Positions 9,646 to 19,462 of a stretch of DNA of 64,000 nucleotides are shown piece by piece. The position numbers and the translations under genes were made by a program. The stretch comes from Ferrovum sp. JA12. GTDB taxonomy: Bacteria; Pseudomonadota; Gammaproteobacteria; Burkholderiales; Ferrovaceae. Position 1 is the stretch's first letter. Every line of letters starts with the position of its first letter. Below the pieces are notes generated by a model that had not been told where the DNA came from, did not search any database, and saw nothing but the letters and a program-made list of their open reading frames with translations. The stretch lies in the NCBI RefSeq assembly GCF_001431705.1, contig NZ_LJWX01000001.1, positions 434,001 through 498,000 of the forward strand, read 5' to 3'.

Positions 9646-10574
9646 GATGCTCGGCAAGCGTCTAATATGGCTTTTGCCCCCTGTTTTATTAACTGATCTG
9701 CCGCTTTAAGTCCAATGGCAACGTAGTCATCGGGATGACCCGTGACATGGGCGCGGATCACGAGTGAGCCATCTGCTCGCCCCACAAAGGCATTAAGATT
9801 AAGCTGTCCATTGTTGATTACCGCATGGGCCCCAAGGGGAACATCACAGCTACCGGCTAATTCTTTTGATAAAGTGCGTTCACATAGTACACACAGGGCA
9901 CTTTGCTGGTTGATAAGAGGCGCTAAGAGTGCCTCAAGCTCTTTATCATCATTTCTAAATTCGATAGCTAAAGCTCCTTGACCTACCGCCGGGATGCTGT
10001 CCTCAAGACTAATGTGTGCTTTAATTCTGTGACCTAGACCTAAGCGCTTTAAGCCTGCTGAAGCCAGAATAATGGCATCATACTCACCCTGATCTAATTT
10101 TTTAAGTCGGGTATCAAGGTTGCCACGCAGGGCAGTAATAGTCAGGTGGGGATAGCGTTCTCGAAGTTGACATTCGCGCCGTAAACTTGAGGTGCCAACG
10201 ATAGCTCCCTGTGGTAACTCAGAGAGATTGGTGTAATGATTAGAAATCAAGGCGTCATTTGCCTCCTCTCGTGTACCCACCACCACCATATTGAAAAGCG
10301 GGGGTAATTCCATGGGTACGTCTTTCATAGAATGAACAGCAAGACGAGCTCTTCCTTCCGTCATAGCTATTTCTAATTCTTTAACGAATAAACCCTTTCC
10401 TCCTACTTTCGATAAGGTTCTATCCAGAATTTGATCACCTTGGGTTGTCATTCCTAACAACGAAACCTCAAGCTGTGGATATAATTGTAATAATTGGGAC
10501 CGGATATGTTCAGCTTGCCAAAGGGCCAGACGACTTTCACGGGTGGCGATAGTTATAGGGAGTTGTACTGACAT
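9642..10574 (-). CDS. hemC: porphobilinogen deaminase (hydroxymethylbilane synthase)
   Basis: 310 residues from ATG 10574 (MSVQLPITIATRESRLALWQ), in line with the family; the longer frame upstream is a hydrophobic run with no similarity. The cofactor-binding cysteine is C243 in ELAGSCDVPLGAHA. ATRESRLALWQA, HSMKDVP and GTSSLRR are the usual substrate and cofactor contacts. It polymerises four porphobilinogen units for tetrapyrrole synthesis. It is first in hemC-hemD-hemX-hemY and divergent from ppc across a 71-bp gap that must hold both promoters. Confidence 0.96.
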   Translation of the reverse strand: MSVQLPITIATRESRLALWQAEHIRSQLLQLYPQLEVSLLGMTTQGDQILDRTLSKVGGKGLFVKELEIAMTEGRARLAVHSMKDVPMELPPLFNMVVVGTREEANDALISNHYTNLSELPQGAIVGTSSLRRECQLRERYPHLTITALRGNLDTRLKKLDQGEYDAIILASAGLKRLGLGHRIKAHISLEDSIPAVGQGALAIEFRNDDKELEALLAPLINQQSALCVLCERTLSKELAGSCDVPLGAHAVINNGQLNLNAFVGRADGSLVIRAHVTGHPDDYVAIGLKAADQLIKQGAKAILDACRAS

Positions 10575-10645
10575 GAATAAGCAATATATAAAATTAAATA
10601 AAAATAAGTTTAGCATGAAGCTGAACAATTTCTGGAGTTCTTGCT

Positions 10646-13405
10646 ATGAATGAGCACTCTCTAGAAAAAGACTTACCACTTAAGGAGGACGTACGCTTTC
10701 TTGGGCGCATCCTTGGCGATACGCTAAGAGATCAAGAAGGTGAGGCTATTTTTAATTTAATTGAAGGTATTCGCCAAAGTGCAATTCAATACCGGCGTGA
10801 TGATAATCCTGCGGATTTACTTAAACTTGAACACAGTTTAGATGGTCTCTCGGCAGAGGATACTATTGCAGTAGTCAGAGCATTTAGTTATTTTTCTCAT
10901 TTATCAAATATAGCGGAAGATTTACATCATAATCGTCGTCGAATAGTGTACTCTCAACGCGGTGCTCCGCCTCGGGAAGGCAGTATACAATTGGCTCTTG
11001 AGAGGGTTAAAAAACATCATATTACCTCTAAGCAGTTAGGAGATTTCTTCACTAAAGCCCTAATTGCCCCAGTATTAACTGCTCACCCCACAGAAGTACA
11101 AAGAAAATCCGTATTAGATTGTCATTTGATGATCGCAAAACGCCTGGGTGAGCGCACCAGAATATCCATGACACCCGAGGAGCTTGAGGAAAACGAGGCA
11201 TCTATTCGTCGCGCTATCTTAACCCTGTGGCAAACTAATGAATTGAGAACCTTCAAATTAAGAGTGAACGATGAAATTGAAAACGGCTTGTCTTATTACC
11301 GCTATACTTTTTTAAAGGAAGTACCAAGACTCTGTATCCAGTTAGAACGTTTGGTGAGCGAGGATAAGGATTATCATGAGGTAGCTAAGCAACCGCTACT
11401 GCCATTGAAAATGGGCAGTTGGATCGGTGGAGACCGAGATGGAAACCCTTTTGTAACGGCAGAAGTCACCGAGTATGCTTTGCGTCGCCATAGTCACGTG
11501 ATTTTTGATTTTTACTTCCAAGAATTAATATTGTTACGCGGTGAGTTGTCGCTCTCCTCACGTTTAGTCAGTGTCAGTGATGAAGTACTTGCCTTGGCCC
11601 AATTGGCGCCTGAAACCGAGGATAGTCGTCAAGAGGAGCCTTATCGTCGCGCCGTAACTACGATTTATTTGCGCTTACAAGCCACACAACAGCATTTACA
11701 AGAAAATCGAGCGAGTTTCTCCACTGAAACCGTTAAGGCTTATACCAGTGTTATGGAGTTAAAGCGGGATTTATCACTACTTTCTCAATCACTAACTCAT
11801 CATGGTTCGCAGGCACTCAGTGACGGAAGATTAAAACATTTAGAGCGTGCTGTAGATGTTTTTGGTTTTCATTTGGCTTCTCTGGATTTGCGACAACACT
11901 CCGAAGTACACGCAAAAACCTTAGCAGAATTGCTCCAAAAAGCTCAAGTCTGTCATGATTATCTTTCTTTAGATGAAGCACAGCGAATTGAGTTATTGAT
12001 AACTGAGATCAATAACCCACGAGCTTTGCGCTCAATGTTTACTCATTACAGTGAACAGACATTGACAGAAATGGCTATTTTTGAAGTAGCCAAAAAGATG
12101 CATAAAGAGTTGGGTGAGAAGGCAATTACAAATTACATAATTTCTAAAACGGACAGTGTCAGTGATATTTTAGAAGTAGCTCTATTATTAAAAGAAGTGG
12201 GTTTACTCATACCAGGAAACAATGCAGAGCTTAAGATGAATATCATTCCATTGTTTGAAACCATCGGCGACTTAAGAGGCTGTGGGCAAATTATGGAGCA
12301 ATTATTCTCTCTGCCGATTTATAAACAGTTACTGGTTAGTCGACAAAATATTCAAGAAGTGATGTTGGGGTATTCGGATAGTAATAAAGATGGTGGCTTT
12401 TTAACGGCTAATTGGGAGTTGTATAAGGCCGAAAAAACCTTGGTTGAGGTATTTCAACGTTTTGCCATCGAACTGCGTTTATTTCACGGACGCGGAGGGT
12501 CGGTGGGTCGTGGTGGCGGCCCCAGTTATTACGGCATCCTAGCGCAACCTCAGGGTAGCGTTAATGCTCAAATAAGGTTGACCGAGCAAGGTGAAGTGAT
12601 TGCAAGTAAATATTCAGATCCTGGCATCGGGCGCCGTAATCTTGAGACTTTAGTGGCCGCCACTCTGGAGGCAACTTTAATTAATAATAATGGCAGCACA
12701 GAGGAGTGGCAGCGTATCTACCAGGTAATGGAAGAGTTATCTGTTACGTCATTTGAGCGTTATCGTTCATTGGTATATGAGACCCCTGGGTTTGACCAAT
12801 TTTTTAGAGAAGCAACTCCTATTAGTGAAATTTCTACATTAAATATTGGCAGTCGACCCGCTTCCCGAAGAGCTTCTACGCGTATTGAGGATTTAAGAGC
12901 AATACCCTGGGTATTTAGTTGGGCGCAATCGCGTATCATTTTGCCCGGTTGGTATGGTTTTGGCAGTGCCGTAAATGCTTTCATGGAGCGCCACGCAGAT
13001 GGTTTAACACAGCTACAGTATATGTATCAGAAATGGCCTTTTATGCAAACACTGCTCTCTAACATGGATATGGTATTAGCAAAAACTGACTTTACTATTG
13101 CTAAACGTTATGTGGGATTAGTAAAAGACGAGCAGTTAAGAGTACAAGTATTTGCTGAAATCGAAAGAGAGTTTGAGCTGACGGTTACGCAATTAAAGGC
13201 AATTACTAATCAACAGGACTTTTTAACAGGCAATCCTACTCTGGGTAGAAGTATTCGTGAAAGACGACCCTATCTTGATCCTTTAAATCATTTACAAGTA
13301 GATCTTTTGAGTCGTTATCGTCATGGGGAAGCAACAGAATCGGTAGAGCGAGCGATTCATTTAACCATTAACGGCGTTGCGGCAGGATTAAGAAATAGCG
13401 GTTAA
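10646..13405 (+). CDS. ppc: phosphoenolpyruvate carboxylase
   Basis: 919 residues, typical of bacterial PEPC. The catalytic histidine is H147 in VLTAHPTEVQRKS. The LGYSDSNKDGGFLTANWELY block and the FHGRGGSVGRGGGP loop bind PEP and bicarbonate. The C-terminus ends AAGLRNSG, close to the conserved allosteric tail. It makes oxaloacetate from PEP and HCO3-, feeding the TCA cycle and aspartate. TGGAG precedes the start. ddl follows after 5 bp, so the two are probably cotranscribed. Confidence 0.97.
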   Translation: MNEHSLEKDLPLKEDVRFLGRILGDTLRDQEGEAIFNLIEGIRQSAIQYRRDDNPADLLKLEHSLDGLSAEDTIAVVRAFSYFSHLSNIAEDLHHNRRRIVYSQRGAPPREGSIQLALERVKKHHITSKQLGDFFTKALIAPVLTAHPTEVQRKSVLDCHLMIAKRLGERTRISMTPEELEENEASIRRAILTLWQTNELRTFKLRVNDEIENGLSYYRYTFLKEVPRLCIQLERLVSEDKDYHEVAKQPLLPLKMGSWIGGDRDGNPFVTAEVTEYALRRHSHVIFDFYFQELILLRGELSLSSRLVSVSDEVLALAQLAPETEDSRQEEPYRRAVTTIYLRLQATQQHLQENRASFSTETVKAYTSVMELKRDLSLLSQSLTHHGSQALSDGRLKHLERAVDVFGFHLASLDLRQHSEVHAKTLAELLQKAQVCHDYLSLDEAQRIELLITEINNPRALRSMFTHYSEQTLTEMAIFEVAKKMHKELGEKAITNYIISKTDSVSDILEVALLLKEVGLLIPGNNAELKMNIIPLFETIGDLRGCGQIMEQLFSLPIYKQLLVSRQNIQEVMLGYSDSNKDGGFLTANWELYKAEKTLVEVFQRFAIELRLFHGRGGSVGRGGGPSYYGILAQPQGSVNAQIRLTEQGEVIASKYSDPGIGRRNLETLVAATLEATLINNNGSTEEWQRIYQVMEELSVTSFERYRSLVYETPGFDQFFREATPISEISTLNIGSRPASRRASTRIEDLRAIPWVFSWAQSRIILPGWYGFGSAVNAFMERHADGLTQLQYMYQKWPFMQTLLSNMDMVLAKTDFTIAKRYVGLVKDEQLRVQVFAEIEREFELTVTQLKAITNQQDFLTGNPTLGRSIRERRPYLDPLNHLQVDLLSRYRHGEATESVERAIHLTINGVAAGLRNSG

Positions 13406-13410
13406 TCATT

Positions 13411-14418
13411 ATGGATAAAAGACAATTAAAAGTTAATGTGTTATTCGGTGGCGATAGCACAGAAAGAGACGTCTCTATAGCCAGTGCGGCTCAGGTGGTA
13501 AAAGCACTGCGTGAGCGTTCACACCGCGTTAAGGCTATCGATACTTTAGTGGGGCTGTTAGGTCCTGAAGAAGAGCAGCAACTCTTTACGCGATCTGTTG
13601 CAATGACTCCACCCAGCAAAAAAGATCAAGGACTAGAGTCTGTATTAACCTGGTTAAATAATCCACAATTATTAGATGCTGATCTATGGTTCATCGCTCT
13701 TCATGGAGGCGCAGGGGAGGATGGACGTTGGCAAGGGTTACTCGCTATGACAGGCATTCCTTATACGGGTAGCGCTGTGTTAGGCAGTGCTCTGGCTATG
13801 GATAAGGACATGACCAAGCGACTACTGCGACAAGCGGGAATCCCTACCCCCCATTGGTTAATGGCACCAGTTACTGCGGCTGATGTAGAACAGCACCTAG
13901 GTTGGCCGGTGGTGGTTAAACCCAGTAAGCAAGGTTCAACAGTTGGTTTGTCAGTAGTCAGACACCCAGGGAAACTTGCTGAAGCCATAGCTTTGGCTAA
14001 AGAGCATGATGATGAAGTCATGGTTGAGCAGTTTATTAGGGGTCGTGAATTAACTTGTCCAGTACTACAAAACAGGGCGTTGCCAGTGGGCGAAATTATA
14101 TTAAAGCATGGTGAAGTGTTTGATTACGAGGCCAAGTATCAACCTGGCGGAGCAGAGGAAGTATTTCCAGCAGTTCTTGATAACAGGATTGTCGATCAGG
14201 TGCAGAATTTGGCTCTTCAGATCCATCAAGTATTGAAGCTAACGGGTTATAGTCGTAGCGACTTTAGATTAGATGACCAAGGTAGAGCTTGGTGTTTAGA
14301 AGTCAATACTCTGCCAGGCTTAACGGCAATGAGTTTATTACCACAATCAGCACAGGTGGCTGGGATTAGTTTTGCTGAGTTAATTGAACATATTTGTTTT
14401 GCGGCCGTAAGCGCTTAG
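13411..14418 (+). CDS. ddl: D-alanine--D-alanine ligase family protein
   Basis: 335 residues of ATP-grasp type. The N-terminal VNVLFGGDSTERDVSIASA and LHGGAGEDGRWQGLLAMTGIPYTGS blocks are Ddl signatures. VVKPSKQGSTVGLSVV is the ATP-binding strand, and CLEVNTLPGLTAMSLLPQSA is the C-terminal Mg/active-site block. It joins two D-alanines for peptidoglycan precursors. It stands outside a mur-fts cluster, directly after ppc, so it may be a second or relocated Ddl. Its stop overlaps gshB tail to tail in TTAG (14415-14418). Confidence 0.92.
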   Translation: MDKRQLKVNVLFGGDSTERDVSIASAAQVVKALRERSHRVKAIDTLVGLLGPEEEQQLFTRSVAMTPPSKKDQGLESVLTWLNNPQLLDADLWFIALHGGAGEDGRWQGLLAMTGIPYTGSAVLGSALAMDKDMTKRLLRQAGIPTPHWLMAPVTAADVEQHLGWPVVVKPSKQGSTVGLSVVRHPGKLAEAIALAKEHDDEVMVEQFIRGRELTCPVLQNRALPVGEIILKHGEVFDYEAKYQPGGAEEVFPAVLDNRIVDQVQNLALQIHQVLKLTGYSRSDFRLDDQGRAWCLEVNTLPGLTAMSLLPQSAQVAGISFAELIEHICFAAVSA

Positions 14419-15353
14419 TAATTAAGAATTTTTTCAAGAGCTTTTATTGTTTTGTCTGCAATGTCCTCTCCTGTTTGATCACGAATTTCGCGCATACAGG
14501 TGGGGCTTGTGATGTTAATTTCTGTGAGATATTCCCCGATGATGTCAAGGCCCACAATAAAGAGCCCGTTTTCTTGTAAAAATGGCGCTACGGTAGTGGC
14601 AATTTCCTGTTCTTTTTTTGTTAAAGGCATGGCCACTCCCCGTCCTCCAGCCGCAAGATTACCCCTGGTTTCTCCCTGCTTAGGGATGCGCGCTAGGGCA
14701 TGCTGAGCCACTTCGCCATTGATAATGAGTACTCGTTTGTCACCCGCTTCTATGGCTGGAATAAAACGTTGTGCCATTACCGAGCGCGTGGCGTCCTGCG
14801 TCAACGTTTCGATAATGACGTTCAGATTAGGATCCTGGGCGTTAATTTTAAATATGCCACTGCCACCCATGGCATCAAGGGGTTTTAAAATAACTTCTCT
14901 CTGCTCGCTAACGAAGTTTTTAATTTCCTCGGCAAGACTCGTGACTATCAGTTCTGGGGTAAATTGAGGAAATAAAGTAGTACTGAGCTTTTCGTTAAAA
15001 CTTCTTAAGCTATTTGGCTTATTTAGGATCAAAACCCCTTCTTTTTCTGCTTTTTCAAGTAAGTAAGTGGTTACTATATAGTTGATATCAAGAGGTGGAT
15101 CAAGGCGCATGAAGACTCCATCAAAAATATTGAGTGGAGTCTTAAATTGAGCCCCTAAATAATGACCTTGCTGCGCGTTGTAAAACACTTCCTGAGCTAT
15201 GGCCATGACTTGATTATTTAACAAATATAATTGATGTTGTTCTATAACCACCGTTTCATGGTGGCGCAGTTGTGCGGCACGGATGAGCTCCAAGGTGGAA
15301 TCTTTCTTTATATTAAGACTTTTAAAGGGATCAATAATAAAAGCTATTTTCAT
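14415..15353 (-). CDS. gshB: glutathione synthase
   Basis: 312 residues, the normal length for bacterial GshB. It begins MKIAFIIDPFKSLNIKKDSTLELI, with MRLDPPLDINYI at about residues 91-102, LKPLDAMGGSGIF as the ATP-grasp loop, and a C-terminal NITSPTCMREI segment that binds the substrate. It joins glycine to gamma-glutamylcysteine. It lies 12 bp after gshA on the same strand, so the full glutathione pathway is one operon here. Confidence 0.96.
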   Translation of the reverse strand: MKIAFIIDPFKSLNIKKDSTLELIRAAQLRHHETVVIEQHQLYLLNNQVMAIAQEVFYNAQQGHYLGAQFKTPLNIFDGVFMRLDPPLDINYIVTTYLLEKAEKEGVLILNKPNSLRSFNEKLSTTLFPQFTPELIVTSLAEEIKNFVSEQREVILKPLDAMGGSGIFKINAQDPNLNVIIETLTQDATRSVMAQRFIPAIEAGDKRVLIINGEVAQHALARIPKQGETRGNLAAGGRGVAMPLTKKEQEIATTVAPFLQENGLFIVGLDIIGEYLTEINITSPTCMREIRDQTGEDIADKTIKALEKILNY

Positions 15354-15365
15354 GGGGTATTTTCC

Positions 15366-16655
15366 TTACAGATTAGAGTTATAGACGCTTTCCATCTGTT
15401 CAAGTTCTCTGGCAGCTGCCAGCATTGCAAGGCGCGCGACTACCCCATAGGTATAAAAACGATTAGGTGGAGCATCAAAGCTTTGCGTTTGATCAGGCGC
15501 TATAGCTTCAGTTTCAAAAGCCAACGGGACAAATTTAGCTCCTGGTGCATTGAGGTTCTCATCAATACCACGCTCTGTATGAACACGATAAAAGCCTCCT
15601 ACTACATAATGATCAATCATATATACCACAGGCTCAGCCACGGCTCCCTCCACATTCTCAAAGGTATACACTCCCTCTTGAAGTAATACTTCCCGAACCA
15701 CTTGACCTTCTTTGATAACAGACATTTTGTTGCGCTGTTTTCTATTTAAATTCACTACATCATCTGGACTTTTTACGGTCATGATCCCCATACCGTATGT
15801 ACCTGAATCAGCTTTGATAATAATAAAAGGATCATCCTTGATATCGTATTCTTGATATTTTGTTTTAATCCGATCCAGTAACTCATCCACCTTTTCTGCC
15901 AGAGAGAGTTGGCTGCCACTACTGTTGAAGTCAACATTGGCCGCGTGACTAAAGTAGGGATTAATAACCCATGGATCAAGTTTGATCAATTCTGAGAATT
16001 CCTGGGCCACTTGATTAAATGCTGAAAAGTGTACAGATTTTTTGCGGGTGGTCCAGCCGGCAAAAAGAGGTGGCACAATAGGCTGATTTATTCCCTTTAG
16101 AAGTTCAGGAATTCCCGCCGATAAGTCATTATTTAATATGACGGCGCACGGATCATAATCTTTTAAGCCCACTCGCCGCCCTGAACGGATGATGGGTTCT
16201 AGTATTAAATGTTCCCCTGAGGGTAAGTCAAAGCGAGTGGGTTCTTGAATCTCTGGTAGGAAGGTTCCTATACGCACTGCAAAGCCTGCCTTTTGTAACA
16301 GAGTTTTAAGAACTGCTACGTTTTCAAGATAGAAAGTATTTCGTGTGTGGTTTTCAGGAATGAGAAGAAATTGTCGGGTATCAGGACAAATTTTTTCCAC
16401 AGCAGTCATTAATGCCTGAATACACAAGGGATAAAATTCTGGCCGTAGGTTGTTAAAGCCTGCTGGAAATAAGTTGGTGTCCACTGGTGCTAATTTGAAG
16501 CCAGAGTTACGTAGATCAACGGAGGTATAAAGCGGTGCTGGATGCTCAAGCCACTGTTGACGAAACCAGTGCTCAATGGTGGGCATGGCATCTAAAATAT
16601 GAGATTCCAATGATTGCAATGGACCTGTTAATGCTGTTGATAAGTGAGGAACCAT
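15366..16655 (-). CDS. gshA: glutamate--cysteine ligase, Acidithiobacillus/betaproteobacterial type
   Basis: 429 residues. It does not resemble E. coli GshA. Its blocks (WLEHPAPLYTSVDLRNSGFKLAPVDTNLFPAGFNNL; IIKADSGTYGMGIMTV; VEGAVAEPVVYMIDHYVVGGFYRVH) match the rare family first shown in Acidithiobacillus ferrooxidans and found in some betaproteobacteria. It makes gamma-glutamylcysteine from glutamate and cysteine with ATP. AAAGGA stands five bases before the ATG. It is the first gene of gshA-gshB and divergent from the SUF operon, sharing a 119-bp upstream region with sufR. Confidence 0.93.
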   Translation of the reverse strand: MVPHLSTALTGPLQSLESHILDAMPTIEHWFRQQWLEHPAPLYTSVDLRNSGFKLAPVDTNLFPAGFNNLRPEFYPLCIQALMTAVEKICPDTRQFLLIPENHTRNTFYLENVAVLKTLLQKAGFAVRIGTFLPEIQEPTRFDLPSGEHLILEPIIRSGRRVGLKDYDPCAVILNNDLSAGIPELLKGINQPIVPPLFAGWTTRKKSVHFSAFNQVAQEFSELIKLDPWVINPYFSHAANVDFNSSGSQLSLAEKVDELLDRIKTKYQEYDIKDDPFIIIKADSGTYGMGIMTVKSPDDVVNLNRKQRNKMSVIKEGQVVREVLLQEGVYTFENVEGAVAEPVVYMIDHYVVGGFYRVHTERGIDENLNAPGAKFVPLAFETEAIAPDQTQSFDAPPNRFYTYGVVARLAMLAAARELEQMESVYNSNL

Positions 16656-16712
16656 ACTAATCCTTTTAAAAAAAACCCAGCAATATAAGTTTGTGCGCCG
16701 GGGAACAAAATA

Positions 16713-16727
16713 GTACTATAATAGTCC
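16713..16727 (+). promoter_or_regulatory. putative Rrf2-type operator over the sufR -10 box
   Basis: The stretch contains ACTATAATAGT, an exact 11-bp palindrome, inside TACTATAATAGTCC. This fits the core of the type 1 IscR site (GACT-R-WWW-Y-AGTC) with one mismatch in the first half. The TATAAT at 16717-16722 is a perfect -10 hexamer, so bound regulator would block polymerase. TTGTGC at 16691 is a poor -35 with 20-base spacing. Start of transcription would be near 16729. Autoregulation by the gene product at 16775 is inferred. Confidence 0.5.
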
Positions 16728-16774
16728 ACTTTAATGAAAGTGCTTTAAACATTATATCTGAGGCTTTATTACAA

Positions 16775-17236
16775 ATGATCAAGATGGGGAAACTCACCGA
16801 TTATGGGACACTAATGATGACATATCTCGCGAGAGAACCCAAATGTCTTCATTCAGCTCAAGATATTGCTCATGCCATTGGCATTAATGTGCCTACGGCC
16901 ACTAAGGTATTAAAAACACTGACCCGTTCAGGACTACTAGAATCTCACCGCGGTATTAAAGGTGGTTATTTATTAGCTAAAACTCCTGAAAATATTACTA
17001 TGGCAGATATTATTGGTGCCTTAGAAGGGCCTATTGGGTTGACTGATTGTGGCACAGCCAGTCAACCAGGTAACTGTCACAGGGAACGGTCTTGTTCAGT
17101 AAAAGCCAATTGGCAAAAAATCAGCCAAGCAATCAATGACGCATTAGCCAGTGTCAGCCTTGCAGAAATGACCGTCCCGGTAGCTCAGCCTATCGTGATG
17201 CAACGTCCGACCAACATTGAACAGGTAAGACTATGA
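16775..17236 (+). CDS. sufR: Rrf2-family regulator of the SUF operon
   Basis: 153 residues from ATG 16775 ([19 protein letters not shown]). The longer frame from TTG 16691 would run through the promoter and is rejected. An N-terminal winged helix ([43 protein letters not shown]) is followed by three cysteines in the pattern C-x8-C-x5-C ([17 protein letters not shown]), the likely Fe-S ligands of Rrf2 sensors. It probably reads cluster status and represses suf transcription. It overlaps sufB by four bases (ATGA). The symbol is used by role; it is not the cyanobacterial SufR. Confidence 0.88.
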   Translation: MIKMGKLTDYGTLMMTYLAREPKCLHSAQDIAHAIGINVPTATKVLKTLTRSGLLESHRGIKGGYLLAKTPENITMADIIGALEGPIGLTDCGTASQPGNCHRERSCSVKANWQKISQAINDALASVSLAEMTVPVAQPIVMQRPTNIEQVRL

Positions 17237-18681
17237 ATAACTCAACAACACAAATAGAAGAAATCATTAGCCAAGAGTATCAGCATGGCTTTGAAACCGA
17301 TGTGGAGTCAGATGAGATTCCTAAAGGATTATCGGAGGATACCGTTCGCGTCATTTCAGCTAAAAAAAATGAACCAGAATTTTTACTTGAATGGCGCTTA
17401 AATGCTTTTAGAAAATGGCAAGCGATGACTCCACCAGAATGGGCGGAAGTGCATTACCCAGCTATAGATTACCAGGATATTATTTATTATTCAGCTCCAA
17501 AATCTCAAAAAGAAGGGCCTAAAAGCTTAGATGAAGTGGATCCAGAGTTACTTAAAACCTACGAAAAACTAGGAATTCCCCTGCATGAGAGAGCAATACT
17601 AGCAGGAGTGGCAGTTGACGCGGTATTCGATAGCGTTTCGGTAGCAACTACATTTAAAGATAAGCTTGCTGAAAAAGGAATTATTTTTTGTTCTTTTTCA
17701 GAGGCAGTTCAACATCATCCTGAGTTAATCCGTCAGTATTTGGGCACTGTGGTGCCAGTACAAGATAACTTCTACGCAGCACTTAATTCCGCAGTATTTA
17801 GTGATGGATCTTTTGTCTATATTCCACCAGGGGTGCGTTGCCCAATGGAGTTATCCACTTATTTTAGAATTAATGCTAAAAACACAGGACAATTTGAGCG
17901 CACCCTCATCATTGCAGATAAAGATGCGTATGTTAGTTATTTGGAAGGGTGCACTGCCCCAATGCGAGATGAAAATCAGCTGCATGCAGCGGTGGTAGAG
18001 CTGGTAGCCCTAGAGAACGCGACAATTAAGTATTCCACCGTACAAAACTGGTATCCAGGAGACAAGGAAGGGCGCGGTGGAATTTATAATTTTGTCACCA
18101 AACGTGGGGATTGTCGGGGTTCAAAATCAAAAATATCATGGACTCAGGTTGAAACGGGTTCTGCCATTACGTGGAAATATCCCAGTGTAATATTGCGTGG
18201 CGATGATTCAGTGGGAGAGTTTTATTCTGTAGCATTAACTAATCACCGTCAACAAGCTGATACCGGTACCAAGATGATTCATATTGGTAAAAACACTAAA
18301 AGTACTATTGTATCAAAGGGTATCTCAGCAGGCTTTGGTAAACAATCCTATCGGGGCTTAGTACGTATCGCCAAAAGTGCTACCAATGCAAGAAATCATA
18401 CCCAATGTGATTCACTGTTAATGGGCGATCGTTGTATTGCTAATACCTTTCCTTATATTGAGGTTAAAAATGCCTCAGCACAGGTGGAACATGAGGCATC
18501 CACTTCACGCATTGGTGAGGATCAATTGTTTTTCTGCCGTCAACGAGGTTTGTCCGCAGAAGATGCCGTATCAATGATTGTTAACGGTTTCTGTAAGGAA
18601 GTATTTAAGGAATTACCGATGGAGTTTGCGGTGGAAGCGCAAAAGCTTCTTGGGGTAAGTTTAGAAGGCAGTGTGGGTTAA
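17233..18681 (+). CDS. sufB: Fe-S cluster assembly scaffold SufB
   Basis: 482 residues, normal for SufB. The conserved blocks [37 protein letters not shown] and SYLEGCTAP are visible, followed by the beta-helix core and a C-terminal [35 protein letters not shown] region with the conserved Glu/His/Cys. It builds [4Fe-4S] clusters as SufBC2D with SufC and SufD in the cytoplasm. Its start is coupled to sufR (ATGA), and sufC follows 12 bp later. Confidence 0.97.
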   Translation: MNNSTTQIEEIISQEYQHGFETDVESDEIPKGLSEDTVRVISAKKNEPEFLLEWRLNAFRKWQAMTPPEWAEVHYPAIDYQDIIYYSAPKSQKEGPKSLDEVDPELLKTYEKLGIPLHERAILAGVAVDAVFDSVSVATTFKDKLAEKGIIFCSFSEAVQHHPELIRQYLGTVVPVQDNFYAALNSAVFSDGSFVYIPPGVRCPMELSTYFRINAKNTGQFERTLIIADKDAYVSYLEGCTAPMRDENQLHAAVVELVALENATIKYSTVQNWYPGDKEGRGGIYNFVTKRGDCRGSKSKISWTQVETGSAITWKYPSVILRGDDSVGEFYSVALTNHRQQADTGTKMIHIGKNTKSTIVSKGISAGFGKQSYRGLVRIAKSATNARNHTQCDSLLMGDRCIANTFPYIEVKNASAQVEHEASTSRIGEDQLFFCRQRGLSAEDAVSMIVNGFCKEVFKELPMEFAVEAQKLLGVSLEGSVG

Positions 18682-18693
18682 AGAGAGACTATT

Positions 18694-19461
18694 ATGTTAG
18701 AAATTAAAGGGTTACAAGCAACGGTTGTTGATAAATTAATACTTAAAGGGATTGATTTAACGGTTAATCCTGGAGAAGTTCATGCCATTATGGGGCCTAA
18801 CGGTTCAGGGAAAAGTACTTTGTCAAATGTGTTGGCTGGTAGAGAGCATATTGATGTGACTGCGGGAGAGATCCTTTACAACGGTAAGAACTTACTTGAA
18901 ATGGACGTAGAAGAGCGTGCGAGAGAAGGGCTGTTCTTAGCGTTTCAGTATCCCGTAGAGATTCCTGGAGTGGGTAACATTTACCTTTTAAAAGCCGCAC
19001 TAAATGCTAAAAGACAACATCAAGGCTTACCAGAATTAGATGCCATGGATTTCTTAAATTTGGTAAAAGAAAAAGTCAAGCTGATGGAAATGAACGAAGC
19101 CATGCTCTATCGTTCCGTTAATGAGGGTTTCTCTGGTGGAGAAAAGAAACGCAACGAAATACTGCAAATGGCTGTGTTGGAACCCACTCTCGCTATTTTG
19201 GATGAAACAGACTCAGGGCTAGATATTGACGCATTGAAAATTGTTGCTAAGGGGGTTAATAGCTTGAGAAGCCCAGAGCGAGCTATGATTCTAGTTACCC
19301 ATTACCAACGTCTACTTGATTATATTAAACCAGACTTTGTACATGTGTTGGCAGGTGGCAAGATAGTGCGCTCCGGAGGACCAGAACTTGCTCTAGAACT
19401 GGAAAAAGAAGGTTATGCATGGATTGATTCTTCCGCTAAACAAACAACGGTGAATTTGTAA
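18694..19461 (+). CDS. sufC: Fe-S cluster assembly ATPase SufC
   Basis: 255 residues with the ABC ATPase pattern: Walker A GPNGSGKS at residues 34-41, signature FSGGEKKR at about 148-155, and Walker [15 protein letters not shown] at about 167-180. ETDSGLD is typical of SufC, where the usual EPTSGLD is altered. It powers SufBD rearrangement. One base separates its stop from the sufD start. Confidence 0.97.
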   Translation: MLEIKGLQATVVDKLILKGIDLTVNPGEVHAIMGPNGSGKSTLSNVLAGREHIDVTAGEILYNGKNLLEMDVEERAREGLFLAFQYPVEIPGVGNIYLLKAALNAKRQHQGLPELDAMDFLNLVKEKVKLMEMNEAMLYRSVNEGFSGGEKKRNEILQMAVLEPTLAILDETDSGLDIDALKIVAKGVNSLRSPERAMILVTHYQRLLDYIKPDFVHVLAGGKIVRSGGPELALELEKEGYAWIDSSAKQTTVNL

Positions 19462-19462
19462 A

